NCBI RefSeq assembly: GCF_020520425.1
Contig: NC_079487.1
Coordinates: 3,891,501-3,955,500 of the forward strand
DNA length: 64,000 nt
Reading direction: 5' to 3'
DNA from: Spinacia oleracea
Taxonomy: Eukaryota; Streptophyta; Magnoliopsida; Caryophyllales; Amaranthaceae
This document shows, piece by piece, positions 11,878 through 21,744 of this stretch; positions within the stretch are counted from its first letter, which is position 1; the number at the start of each line of letters is the position of its first letter. The notes under the pieces were generated by a model. That model was not told the DNA's origin. It did no database searches and worked only from the letters and a program-made list of their open reading frames with translations. The translations under genes were made by a program, and so were the position numbers.

Positions 11878-12655
11878 GTGGGTTCGCCGAATAGGAGAGA
11901 GGTTGAAAAGAAATCCATCAGCCCTAGCCTCCCTCATAGCCGGCATCGAACGAGCAGCCAGTTCATCTCCTACAAATCAAGCTTCAAGTCCCTTTCAAGA
12001 ATCAATTCAAATGGCAAAATGTTCAAGATTACTGTGGGCGAAGGATTTATGATGAGCGAGTCCGAGTCAGAGGATGAGTCTGGATCTAAGTCTAGTTACG
12101 AGTCTAAGAGTCTATGGCTAGATTCTTGCATCAATCAAGAGCCTCTAAAGGCCGAGCTTCAAGTCAAAACAGTCGATGTATTGATTGCTGATTTCAATAA
12201 CACTTCAATTTCTACTTACTCTTCGAGTCCTAATTCAAAACACAATCCTAATCCAAACAACTTTTCTTTACAAGAAACTGACTTTGAATTTCTATAAGCT
12301 ATCGAAAATCATGAAAACAAGACGCCCATAATTGAGGAAACAGAAAAAATCAACCTTTCTAACAACAGTAATTCAAAACTAATTCAGATTGGTTTAACTC
12401 TTTCTCAAGCAGAGCGGGACGATCTTATCAAGCTACTTTCTGAGTATGTCGACGTCTTCGCATGGTCCTATCATGATATGCCATGGGTTGATCCAAGCAT
12501 CGGTCAGCATACAATTCCCCTCATTCCAGGTTCAAAGCCCATCAAGCAGAAACTCCGTCCCAGGAAACCGGATGTTTCCCTCAAAATTCAAGAAGAAGTC
12601 TCTAAGCAGCTAGAGGCCGGGTATTATTCAAGAGTCCAAGTATCCCGATCTTTCA
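11878..12655 (+). pseudogene. G1 pol remnant upstream of RT
   Basis: The translation from about 12041 is acidic and serine-rich, then has a stop at about 12295, then continues in frame to the Tat-typical lead-in to RT (LLSEYVDVFAWSYHDMP, then IGQHTIPLIPGSKPIKQKL and KIQEEVSKQLEAG). It breaks off near 12655, where RT proper should start. The protease and gag homology expected upstream is not seen. Confidence 0.7.
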
Positions 12656-13599
12656 AGTTTTTGGGTTCCAAGCAAGTGTCCCAGTTCATTCAAGAAAACA
12701 TCATATACAGATACAGTGTTCCTCACAAGTTAATCAATGATCAGGGAACCCATTTCCAAGGAGAATGTGAAGACCCATTCAACAAGTACAAGATTCTAGA
12801 TTCAAAGTTCTATAATCTCTAACCGAGCAAGGTTGTGCCAAGCAAGGCATCTACAATTCCAAAGTACAAAATTCAAGTTACAAACTTCAAAGGTTCAAGT
12901 TCTAAAAACATCTACAAGCTTCAATAGTTCAAACTTCAAAAAGGGGTACAGTACAATCTTCAATACAACAATCCCAACGGACCCATGCTCCGGGAAATTC
13001 AACATCATCGCTCTTCGCCTTATCGCCCACAAACCAATAGGGCAGTCGAAGAAGCCAACAAGAATGTCAAGACCATCATCATGAAAATGACTACAAATTA
13101 CAAGGACTGGCCCCAAAAGCTGCATTTCGCATTGTGGGGATATCGAACTTCAATTCGCACTTCAACTGGTGTAACTATGTTCTCATTGGTCTATGAAATG
13201 GAAGCAGTACAACCTATCGAGCTGCAGATACCTTCTCTAAGGATAGTCCTCGAAAGCAAAATCCCAGAAGCTGCATGGGTACAAGCAAGATATGACGAGC
13301 TAGTCATGCTCGATGAGCGTCGGCTTCAAGCCGCTCACCATGTACAAGTCTATCAGCGCCGAGTGGCCAGACATTTCAACAAAAGGGTCAGAACCCGAAA
13401 CATCAAGGAAGGCGAGCTTGTCCTGAAAGCCCTTCGCAAAAGCACCATGGACCCAAGGGGAAAATTCAAACCCAACTGGGCAGGCCCATACATTGTCAAG
13501 AAGATCCTCTCAGGGGGACCAGTCGAACTAACAGACATCGACGGAACAGAATTCATATCTCTTACCAACCTCGATCAACTCAAGAAGTTCTATGTCTAA
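12656..13599 (+). pseudogene. G1 integrase fragment (Tat type)
   Basis: RT and RNase H are deleted: the frame jumps at about 12656 into the integrase core (FIQENIIYRYSVPHKLI, then DQGTHFQGE). About 200 bp of non-coding sequence (roughly 12796-13000) interrupts it before the conserved HHRSSPYRPQTNRAVEEANK segment. The rest is open to a stop at 13599 and has the Tat C-terminal region (NWAGPYIVKKILSGGPVEL and a short ending LDQLKKFYV). Enough is lost that no active integrase is expected. Confidence 0.85.
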
Positions 13600-14091
13600 G
13601 TTCCATGTTCAAATTCAAGAATCCAAATTCAGGTCTTGTAAGGTAGTCAGAACTACGTCCGGCCTGATTCCCTAACGGGACACGTAGGCAACCTCATGAC
13701 GAGGCCCGACCACTTTAATACAAAAAATTTTAAAATTTCCTCAATTAAAGGCATCCTAAAAATCAAATCAAATTTCAAAGTTCAATTGTTGTTATTCCAA
13801 ATGTGCCAATTCAAAGCAAAGCATGTTCGAGCGGAACTTAACAAAGCAACTCTTATTTGGCCCTAAGGCCTTCAAAGCTAATTCAAATACAAAGTCAGGA
13901 TCAAGTGAAGCAAAGTTCAAAAGCCTTTTCATTTCCTAAACACAACTTTCTAAACACATCTTCCAAACACATTCTAAACACAATTCATCGCAATGCAATT
14001 CAAACACATTTAGCCTACAAAGATCTAGGGTCAGGCGACTATGCTCTCGAGTCTTGGCACCTTGAGGACTATCCCCTGGCTCCTCCCGCAA
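13600..14091. other. G1 spacer between integrase and antisense ORF
   Basis: This lies between the pol stop and the 3' end of the antisense DUF7745-like gene. The sequence is rich in TTCAAA/CAAGTTC tracts. No gene was seen on either strand. Confidence 0.5.
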
Positions 14092-15470
14092 TCAATCATC
14101 AATCTTCCCCTTGCCCAAGCGGCGGGAGAAGGAACTTGCAAGCCTTCCAAGACGGGAGGACGACGAACCTCCTTTGGATTCCGAACGGTCAAGTATCGGA
14201 TGGGCCACGCTCCCGTCACCCTCCTCATAGTCAGTTGATGCAGGACGTCTAGCTCTAGAACCTCGGACTCTAGCTGGTCCGGAGAGAGAAATGTCCATCT
14301 GGCTTAGGCCTCTCATCCATACAATATACCCCGCAGACAGAGTAACTGGCTCAGGTGGGAACTGGATATTCAAGAATGGTTTGGCGACCCAATACCGCCT
14401 CCAAACTTCAAGTTGATTTGCACTCAGCGCAACAGGTTTCGGGTTCTCTTCAGTACAGTCCGGGATCTCCTGTTTCAAGCCATATTGTCTCATCACTCGG
14501 GCAGGCGAATAGAAGACCAGCATTGTGAGGCTTGGCACCCTCAAAGCAATAGAACCAGGGGCATGTCTCATAGCAGCAATCCCCCACCAAGGAACTACCC
14601 ACCTTATACAAGATTCAACCCCAGAGAGTGTACACCGCCACTCATCCAATGAAAGTCGGCCATGCAGCATGGGTCGCACGGTGAATCCCTTTCTATTTTA
14701 TCTCGCCATGTTCTCCGGTGGTGCCACCAACATGAGCCTCTCCATAAGCCAAACCTTGGGGAGTATACAAGAAGCGCATTTCAAAATTCAACATTCAAAA
14801 TTCAAATACAAGTACAAAATTCAACATACAAGAGAGCTCCAGATCCTTACTTGGAGTAAGACCGGACTTCCCGATGGCAAAGAAGAGGGGTCCGACTTCA
14901 GCATATAAAGGCCCATCAATGTTTCGCCAATCACAAGCGGCATTGGGTCCCGACCACTAGCAAACTGCTCTAAAATCTCTATTAGGGAGGCATCACCATT
15001 GCCAAACCCCTGCTTCGAAAAGAGGAAGCGAGCGAATATACAAAAACTCAAAGCTCTCAGGCGAAAAACTTTGGGAACATCAAGCCCAGCAAAGTAGGTG
15101 ACAAAGAGGGACAAATCCACCCCTCTGCCATATACAACAACACTCAAAGTCGGGGCTTCAAGCCCAAATACCTTTCAAAACTCAAGAAAAAGTGTTCTTC
15201 AACACTAGGCATGCATGGCTCCGGCATCAAGGGCCACCCCAATATGGCACTAAATTCCTCAGGGAGGGGACATACCTCATTATTTCCAAAATGGAAGACA
15301 TGATGATTCGGGTCCCAAGCCTCCAGAGCAGCAAGAATGAAGTGCAAATCAAATTTTACAAACCGGAAAGAGACTAGCACCCCAAGATGCATGCCATCAA
15401 GCTCCCTTTTCTCCAATTTGCCTAGCGAACCAAGCCACGAGTTCAAGGCACTTTCAAAGGACACAGCCAT
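14092..15470 (-). pseudogene. Antisense ORF 2 of G1: DUF7745-like protein, two exons
   Basis: A predicted plant protein of unknown function on the strand opposite to G1 pol. Exon 1 runs 15470 to 14851 (donor CCAA|GTAAGG). Exon 2 runs 14754 to 14092 (acceptor CCCAAG|GTTTGG). The phase fits if one base is missing in exon 1 near 15150, where the frame shifts. There is also an in-frame TAA at 14698-14700. Recognisable blocks are ALEAWDPNHHVFHFGNNEV, LPEEFSAILGWP, LSVVVYGRGVDLSL, PLVIGETLMGLYML and WWGIAAMRHAPGS. These follow the pattern I remember for DUF7745, a family related to plant mobile domain proteins. About 427 codons in total; the C-terminus is Ser/Arg-rich. A TATA-like box lies 83 bp upstream. 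The family name is from memory and moderately sure. Confidence 0.72.
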
Positions 15471-15552
15471 ACTCTCTTTCCTTTTCGTGAGGAAGCAATA
15501 TGCAATAATAGCAGGGAAGGGATAGATGCAAGAAATGATCCAACAAGCTCCC

Positions 15553-15560
15553 TATTTATA
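15553..15560 (-). promoter_or_regulatory. TATA-like box of antisense ORF 2
   Basis: TATAAATA on the minus strand, 83 bp before the ATG at 15470. The sequence upstream on that strand (15585-15650) is GC-rich with GGCGCCTGGCGCC, like the block upstream of the LTR TATA boxes. Confidence 0.5.
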
Positions 15561-15901
15561 CAAGAGTTGGCTTGCACGACAGCCCACAGGCGCCAGGCGC
15601 CAAGCCCGCGCCAGACGTCGGGAGCCTGCACCAAAGGACGACGCCACCGTCCTCTCTTATGACTCCGAGTACACACTCTTTAGTGTTTCGGACAGCAGAG
15701 TACAACCTCCATTATTCAAGATTCGAAAGCCGCAAGCCGCGCAATTTTAAGCAGTCCGGATCAACGCTTCGGGCATATTTCGGGTAAATTTTATTCAAAA
15801 TTCAAGCATTCTAGTCCTAGATCGGCGTCCTAAGTCGAGTCTGCATATGCATTAGCAAAATTTGAATATACTTTGACTTGCGCTTTTCCTAACCAAAAAA
15901 C

Positions 15902-15922
15902 CTCAGTCAAAGTGGGGGCTTA
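15902..15922 (+). other. Internal second polypurine tract-like module in G1
   Basis: CTCAGTCAAAGTGGGGGCTT copies the G1 3' tract at 30403-30423, and about 50 bp of upstream sequence are duplicated too (ACTTTGACTTGCGCTTT at 15870, 30374). The inverted pair ACTTTGAC/GTCAAAGT is kept. It lies between the two antisense ORFs. It may be a central tract, or the scar of another element's 3' end, since TATAGTGGGTATATACACC follows it. Confidence 0.6.
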
Positions 15923-16198
15923 TAGTGGGTATATACACCCGTAAAAATGGGCAAATATTTTCAAATTTTTTGCAAAATTATCATGCATGCGTATAGCTAC
16001 AAAATTTAAAGGCACACACAAGCATACAATTTCAAGTATTCAAACATACAAAAGCCAATCTTCAAAAAAACTTCAAACCAATTCAAGTTCAAAGCCAATT
16101 CAACCATACAAAATTCAAGTGTCAAACCATACAAATACAATACAATCCAGCCTATACAGAATCAACCCAGGCAAGCTGGAACTCGCTACCATGCAGGG

Positions 16199-18806
16199 TC
16201 AGTCTGAATCATCACCAGCAGTGACATCAATCACGGGTGCCTTGTCCCTGTTACGCCTCCTAAGGCGCTCCAGCTCCCGATCCAGCTCCGTCCCAGGGGT
16301 ACTAGGATCCTCCTCCGAGATACGAAGTGTGCCAATGGAGGGATGAACTCCCTGCTGAGAAGAGGAATACTGATAAGGCGGCGGCATCAGCATATACGGG
16401 TACGACCCAAACATCTGAGTCTGACGCATCCTCTCCATCTCCGCATAGCAAGCCCATGGACCTGCACCCCAAGGCTGAGGACCACTTCCTCCGAAGTAGT
16501 AACCAGGGGAAGAAACAAAGGGCCGTGAACTGCCAATACCTCCAAATGAATGTCTGGAGGGATCAACAAGTACAAAAGGGAAATCTCCCCGCTCAGCATC
16601 GAAATGCCTCTGATGAGCACCAGCACCGGACCCTTGTCCTATCTCCAAACTCGGTTCCTCCTGTCCCAAGGACGTCTCCGCCTGAGGCTCTCTATCAACG
16701 GAATCTCTACGGTCTCGACGGCGCTCCTATACAAAATACAATTTCAAGAATCAACTTCCCAGTTCGAATTACCAGAATACAAGTTTCAAGATCAAGTAAG
16801 GCACCTCTCTGTTTCGGCCAGAAAGCTTCCGGGTCAGCTTGGCACACTGCCTCTTCCAAGAATCAAGCAAGAGCATCCAGCGACGCACTCTCGCCCGAGG
16901 CGCCTGCATACAAAGTTCAAGATCAATTTCCCCATACAAAGTTACAAACAGTTTCAAAAATGCAACAGTACTTACAGGGGCATAATGCTCAGGTACAGCA
17001 TCATATGATTTCCGGTGCGGAGGAGAAGCCCAAGGAATGGTCTCCACCACCTCTTCCCCGTCCGAGTTCTCATAGCGGAGGATCCTATCAGCATGAGGAA
17101 TGTCCTCAGGATCAAACTCCTCCTCCTACATACAATCATACAATCATGCAATCAATACAAGAATACAAGAATACAAGAATACAAGAATACAAGAATACAA
17201 GATACAAGGTTCAAAAGCTCACCGGCAGTACGAAGCGTACTGGTCGGGCCAACCTCCTTAGGAAGTCATCATAGCTACCCTTCCTGTGTACAAACTCCCT
17301 CCAAGAGCGGCAAACAGCCTCGCCCCTAGCCTCCGCATAGAGTCGGGCAAGATCTTCATCCATAGCCAGCATGGACTCCGGTGGATCCTTGGGGACAAGC
17401 CTATCCCTCGAATGGTGTTGAAGGGACACTCGCTCCCCCATATACCACATATGGCGGTACACCCCTGGAAGCAAAACCCGCCGCCCAGACAGGAAATGGG
17501 CACGAGCAGCCGAGACAGGTACAACCGCGTCGGCGAAAGGACGGCATACCACCTGCAAAGCAAACAACTCAGGCAACAGTACAAATACAAATACCAGAGA
17601 GCAAAACAAAACAAAAGATTACATCTTCAGCGGATAGAACTCTCCAAGCCCTGCGAGAAGCCGCCAGAGACGCACCAACGCGCACCGCTCCTATCCAAGA
17701 GGCAGCATACGGGTAAGCCGCATCTCTAGTACGCTATGGCGCCAAAGTCGGAAAGTGCTCATAGATCCAAATCTTTCAAGGAACAAGCAAAGCATCAGTC
17801 AAGTTCAAAATACAAGCATACAAGTAAAAAGTACAAAGTACAAGGAGTCTCAAATACCTCCAGTACGCTACACAGAGCAGCCATGCTCGGGTCACTCCCC
17901 AGTGCAGTCCGGGAGGCCCGCTTCATCTCGTACAAAAGGTGGTTGTATGCCAAGCCACCCCAGTTATAGCTCGAAACAGCTCCCAAGTCCCGCAAAGCGG
18001 ACAAGAATTTGATGTGCACCCGACTGTTCCTACTCGGGGCCATCACTTTGCTCACCAAGGCTAGGAGGAAAAGCCTAACCCTCTGCTCCGCGGACACACC
18101 CCCACCACAGATAGCCTGCACAATCACCTTCACAAAAGCGTGAGCATCGTCATCCGACAAGTCAACAACAGGGCCGAGCAAGTCCCTGGCAGCGGTCGAG
18201 CGCCACGTCAGCTCAGAATCAAAGGTCACATTCCTCTCAGAAAAAGGAAGACCTGTAATCATAGCAAATTCAAGAGGGGTAATAGTGATCTCCCCCCATG
18301 CCATGTGGAAAGTGTTGGTGGTATCCCACCATCGCTCTAACAAAGCCCACAAACGGTTTTTAATCCCCGTTCTCTTCGAAGAACCTACCATGGTGCGCCA
18401 GAAATCGGCCAGGCCCGTCTGCGAACAAATCTCCATAGCCTCCTCATCAGCACGAAGAGCTTTAAAGGCCCTCTGAACCTCCACCAAGGACCAGTAAGTA
18501 CGGAACGGCTTTCCATCGGCCTTCAGGTAAACGAGTTAGCTCAAGACCTATACAATTACAAAGTACAAACCCAAAACACAGTACAAGACTCACCATGCCA
18601 GCGCGAGGCCGCTGAGACAAGTGCCAATCCGGCCAAAACACCAGGTCGGAAGGGATCCAACCAGTACCAGGGAAAGCGGGCGCATCTCGGGGAACCATAC
18701 CCCCACCTGGCGCATTTATTGCAGCCGCTTCATCAACCGAAGCGTCTTCCTCGGCGGCTCGAACCACAGATGATTCAGCGAGCTTACTCCTAGTGTGACG
18801 AGGCAT
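16199..18806 (-). pseudogene. Antisense ORF 1 of G1: plant mobile domain (PMD) protein, seven exons, one stop
   Basis: The exons that I can join are 18806-18594, 18520-17858, 17772-17623, 17552-17223, 17125-16976, 16903-16805 and 16726-16199. All seven lengths are multiples of three, so every intron is phase 0, and all introns are GT-AG. The product is about 710 residues with one in-frame TAG at 17734-17736 in exon 3. PMD hallmarks are AWGEITITPLEFAMITGLPF in exon 2, the segment around FLLALVSKVMAP, LGAVSSYNWGGLAYNHLLYE, and IWIYEHFPTLAP just before the stop. Exon 4 has HMWYMGERVSLQHH. The C-terminal exon is Gly/Pro/Tyr-rich with a basic ERLRRRNRDK stretch. The PMD is shared by host MAIN-type proteins and by transposons. 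The single stop suggests recent decay, or one defective copy of a kept gene. Confidence 0.85.
17155..17205. repeat. ATACAAGA microsatellite inside a PMD intron
   Basis: About six copies of AATACAAG lie in the intron between exons 4 and 5 of the antisense PMD gene. They add no coding sequence. Confidence 0.8.
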
Positions 18807-18930
18807 ACTAAATCAAGTAGCATACAAAGTGTCAAAATTCTAAACTAGGGGCCATCCTATACTGGCCTATACGAAGTCAAAAGATTCGAAACAAAAATCC
18901 CCAGTGGACCTCTAGTTCAAGATACAAATT

Positions 18931-19068
18931 CCTACACCAACGCCTAGGCTACCCACGCTGAAGCAGGTATTCAAGTTCTACACTAACGCCTAGGCTATCC
19001 ACGCCGAAGCAGGTATACAAGTTCTACATCAACGCCTAGGCTATCCATGCCGAAGCAGATACAAGTTC
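18931..19068. repeat. 46-bp tandem repeat, three copies
   Basis: Units start at 18931, 18977 and 19024. Each reads CTACA-CAACGCCTAGGCTA, then CCACGCCGAAGCAGGTATNCAAGTT, with few differences. The array lies upstream of the antisense PMD gene, between its ATG and its possible TATA box. Confidence 0.85.
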
Positions 19069-19359
19069 AAAGAAAAAATTTGATTCAAAAAATTCAAAAT
19101 ACAAGTTCCAACAGTTCAAGTTCAAGTGGCTATCAAACAGTTTTCTACAAGATTCAAGAAGCTTAAGCATACGAGCATCATTTCAAAGTACGGAAAATCA
19201 AGACTACATCCAATCCTAGAGTTATTTCATAAGCAAAACATGAAAAACTTACATGGACGAGGCAAGAACAAGACCAAGGGAAGAGCTTAATCAACCTTTG
19301 AGAGAGAAAAGAGCAAAGAATTCAAGAGAGTGTGCCTCAAAATGGCACGGCAAGGGGAG

Positions 19360-19367
19360 ATTTTATA
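19360..19367 (-). promoter_or_regulatory. Possible TATA box of the antisense PMD gene
   Basis: TATAAAAT on the minus strand, about 555 bp before the ATG at 18806, with a GC-rich block (GCGCAGTGCGCTGGGGCGG) directly upstream. The distance would need a long leader or a leader intron. C1 is inserted about 125 bp farther upstream. Confidence 0.35.
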
Positions 19368-19493
19368 GCTCAGCCTCGCGCCAGGCACCGCCCCAGCGCA
19401 CTGCGCTGCCCTGCTGCATGCGCGAATCTGCAGCGCGCGCGGTCTCCCGTGCTGATTGCACGTCCTTTGCTGCTACGGTCTTCCGCACCAAGC

Positions 19494-20878
19494 TGTTAGG
19501 TTATGATACATATGACAATTCATAAATCATGCGGAAAAACCATTTAGCCAGGAATACATATTATTTACACATAATCATATAGCATAGTTTAGATGCATAC
19601 TCTTTGTTGCGTGCCTTCCCTAGCTGCGCCCGAACCGAACAAGAACAAGTCTTTAGGACTCCAAGTGTCGTCCCTCCGTAGATATTCCACAGCACGTCCG
19701 GATCCGCCTTAAGATTGACCAACTAGAATCGCCCTTAAGGTACTAAAAATTTCGGCACTTTTGAGCAAGGAATGTAACTGAATTTTTCTCTCAAAAACTC
19801 ACTTTGAATACTTTAAAACTTGTTATAAATTGTGAACCCAGGCCACATATTTATAGGGGTATGGAAAGAGAATTGGAATCCTATTAGGATACGAATTAAT
19901 TAAATTAGAATCATAATAAAACTCTTATTTAATTAATTTATCAAATAGAATTAGGAATTTAATCATTAAACGAATCCTGTACGTTTTAGGTTTCGTATGT
20001 GAACACAAACACCCACGCACGCACAGCAGCCCACGAGGGGCGTCATGCGCGCGCGCGCACAGCCCGAGCATCGCAGCCCACGACTGCCGCAGCCTTGGGC
20101 GCGCGCTGGGCCTGCCTTGCGGTGGGCCTGGCGCAGCCTTGGGCTGGCGTGTTGTGGCGCGCGTTTCCCTTGCTGGACGTGGGCCTGGCTTCGTGTTGGG
20201 CCTTCGTCTAGCAAGCTCGTCCGATGCTAATTCGTACGACGCGCTTCCGATTAATTTTCCGATTCCGGAATTCATTTCCGATACGAACAATATTTAACAT
20301 TTCCGATTCCGGAATTAATTTCCGTTTCGAACAAATATTTAATATTTCCGTTTCCGGAATTATTTTCCGATTCTGATAATATTTCCGATTCAGACAATAT
20401 TTCCGTTTCCGGCAATATTTCCGATTCCGGCAATATTTCCATTTCCGATAATATTTTCCGATACGTACCATGTTTCCGTTTCCGGTAACATCTACGACTT
20501 GGATAATATTTATATTTCCGATACGATCCATATTTCCGTTTCCGGCAATATCATCGTTTCCGGAGTATTCATTTCTTGCCTGTGACGATCTCAGCTCCCA
20601 CTGAAACCAAGATCCGTCGATTCCGAATATCCATAGATGGAGTATTTAATGCCATTAAATACTTGATCCGTTTACGTACTATTTGTGTGACCCTACGGGT
20701 TCAGTCAAGAGTAAGCTGTGGATTAATATCATTAATTCCACTTGAACTGAAGCGGCCTCTAGCTAGGCATTCAGCTCACTTGATCTCACTGAATTATTAA
20801 CTTGTTAATTAATACTAAACCGCATATATTAGACTTATCATTGAATGCATACTTGGACCAAGGGCATTATTTCCTTCA
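19494..20878 (-). repeat. 3' LTR of C1
   Basis: 1385 bp, starting TGTTAGGTTATGATAC and ending TTATTTCCTTCA on the + strand. It has a GC-rich segment (20010-20220) and an array of TTCCGNTTCCGGNAATAT units (20250-20560). Differences from the 5' LTR were seen near 19686, 20044, 20175, 20197, 20375 and 20818. Confidence 0.95.
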
Positions 20879-20891
20879 GTCTCCCACTTGT
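20879..20891 (-). other. Polypurine tract of C1
   Basis: On the minus strand ACAAGTGGGAGAC lies directly against the 3' LTR start TGAAGGAAATAATG. The same tract is present in C2 at 33834-33846. Confidence 0.85.
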
Positions 20892-21744
20892 CCTTAGGGA
20901 CAAGTGTGCATTTCCTAATTCCTTTGTCGCTCGATGCTTGCTCTTGAACATAAGGTAAGAGTTGTCATCCTTATTTATGTCTAGAGGTGTTCCTCGGTTT
21001 CAGAGTTCAACTGATCAAATAAACAGATAATCATAGCCTATGATTCATCCGAGCACGGCCATGCATTTCACATTTTCTAGCTCTCCGAGTGGCCTTGTAC
21101 AACTTTTAAGCATCTCATCCCGATTTATGGGAGGACAATCCCAATCTTGCGATCTTGAGATTAGACTTCGTTTGATAGGTGATTACCTGAGCGTTGCCTT
21201 TATAGCCTCCTTTTACGGTGCGACGGTTGGTCAACGTCAAAGCAACCAGTTCTCAAACAAGTAATCTCAAATCACTCAGGTATTGAGGATTTAGTGTCTA
21301 ATAATTTTAATGAAATTTACTTATGACAGATTTTCATCTCTTACAGTAAAGTTTCATAGGTCTTGTCCGATACTAGTCTTCACAAAGTAAGTATCTATGC
21401 AAATGATTATGACATTGCCATGTCCACATAGTTCAAGAAACAGAACTACTAGTCATCTTGCATTCTAATCGTCTAACGTTTTCTATGCGTCCAATTTTAT
21501 AGAAAACTCCGACTAGGGACCATTTTCAACCTTTGACATTCAAGTTCACTTGATAGACATTTCTTAGTCACAGGACTGGTCCTGACAGTCTATCTTGAAT
21601 ATATCGTCATATTGAAGGGACTCATCATTTAATAAACCACAAATTAAATGGAAAAATGAATTCTTTTCATTTATTGTGAATGATTAACCAATAATGTTTT
21701 ACAAAGATTTAAACTCTAAAACTTTAAAACATTAAACAGAGACA
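20892..21744 (-). other. C1 3' untranslated region
   Basis: 853 bp between the gag-pol stop and the tract. There is no separate frame of note. It is closely matched in C2 (33847-34600) and recognisable in C0 (42971-43414), which supports all three being one family. Confidence 0.7.

Noticed and set aside
16327..17274. 315-codon + strand frame and its neighbours
   Set aside because: A shadow of the antisense PMD exons. The minus-strand reading has family motifs and splice sites; this one has neither.
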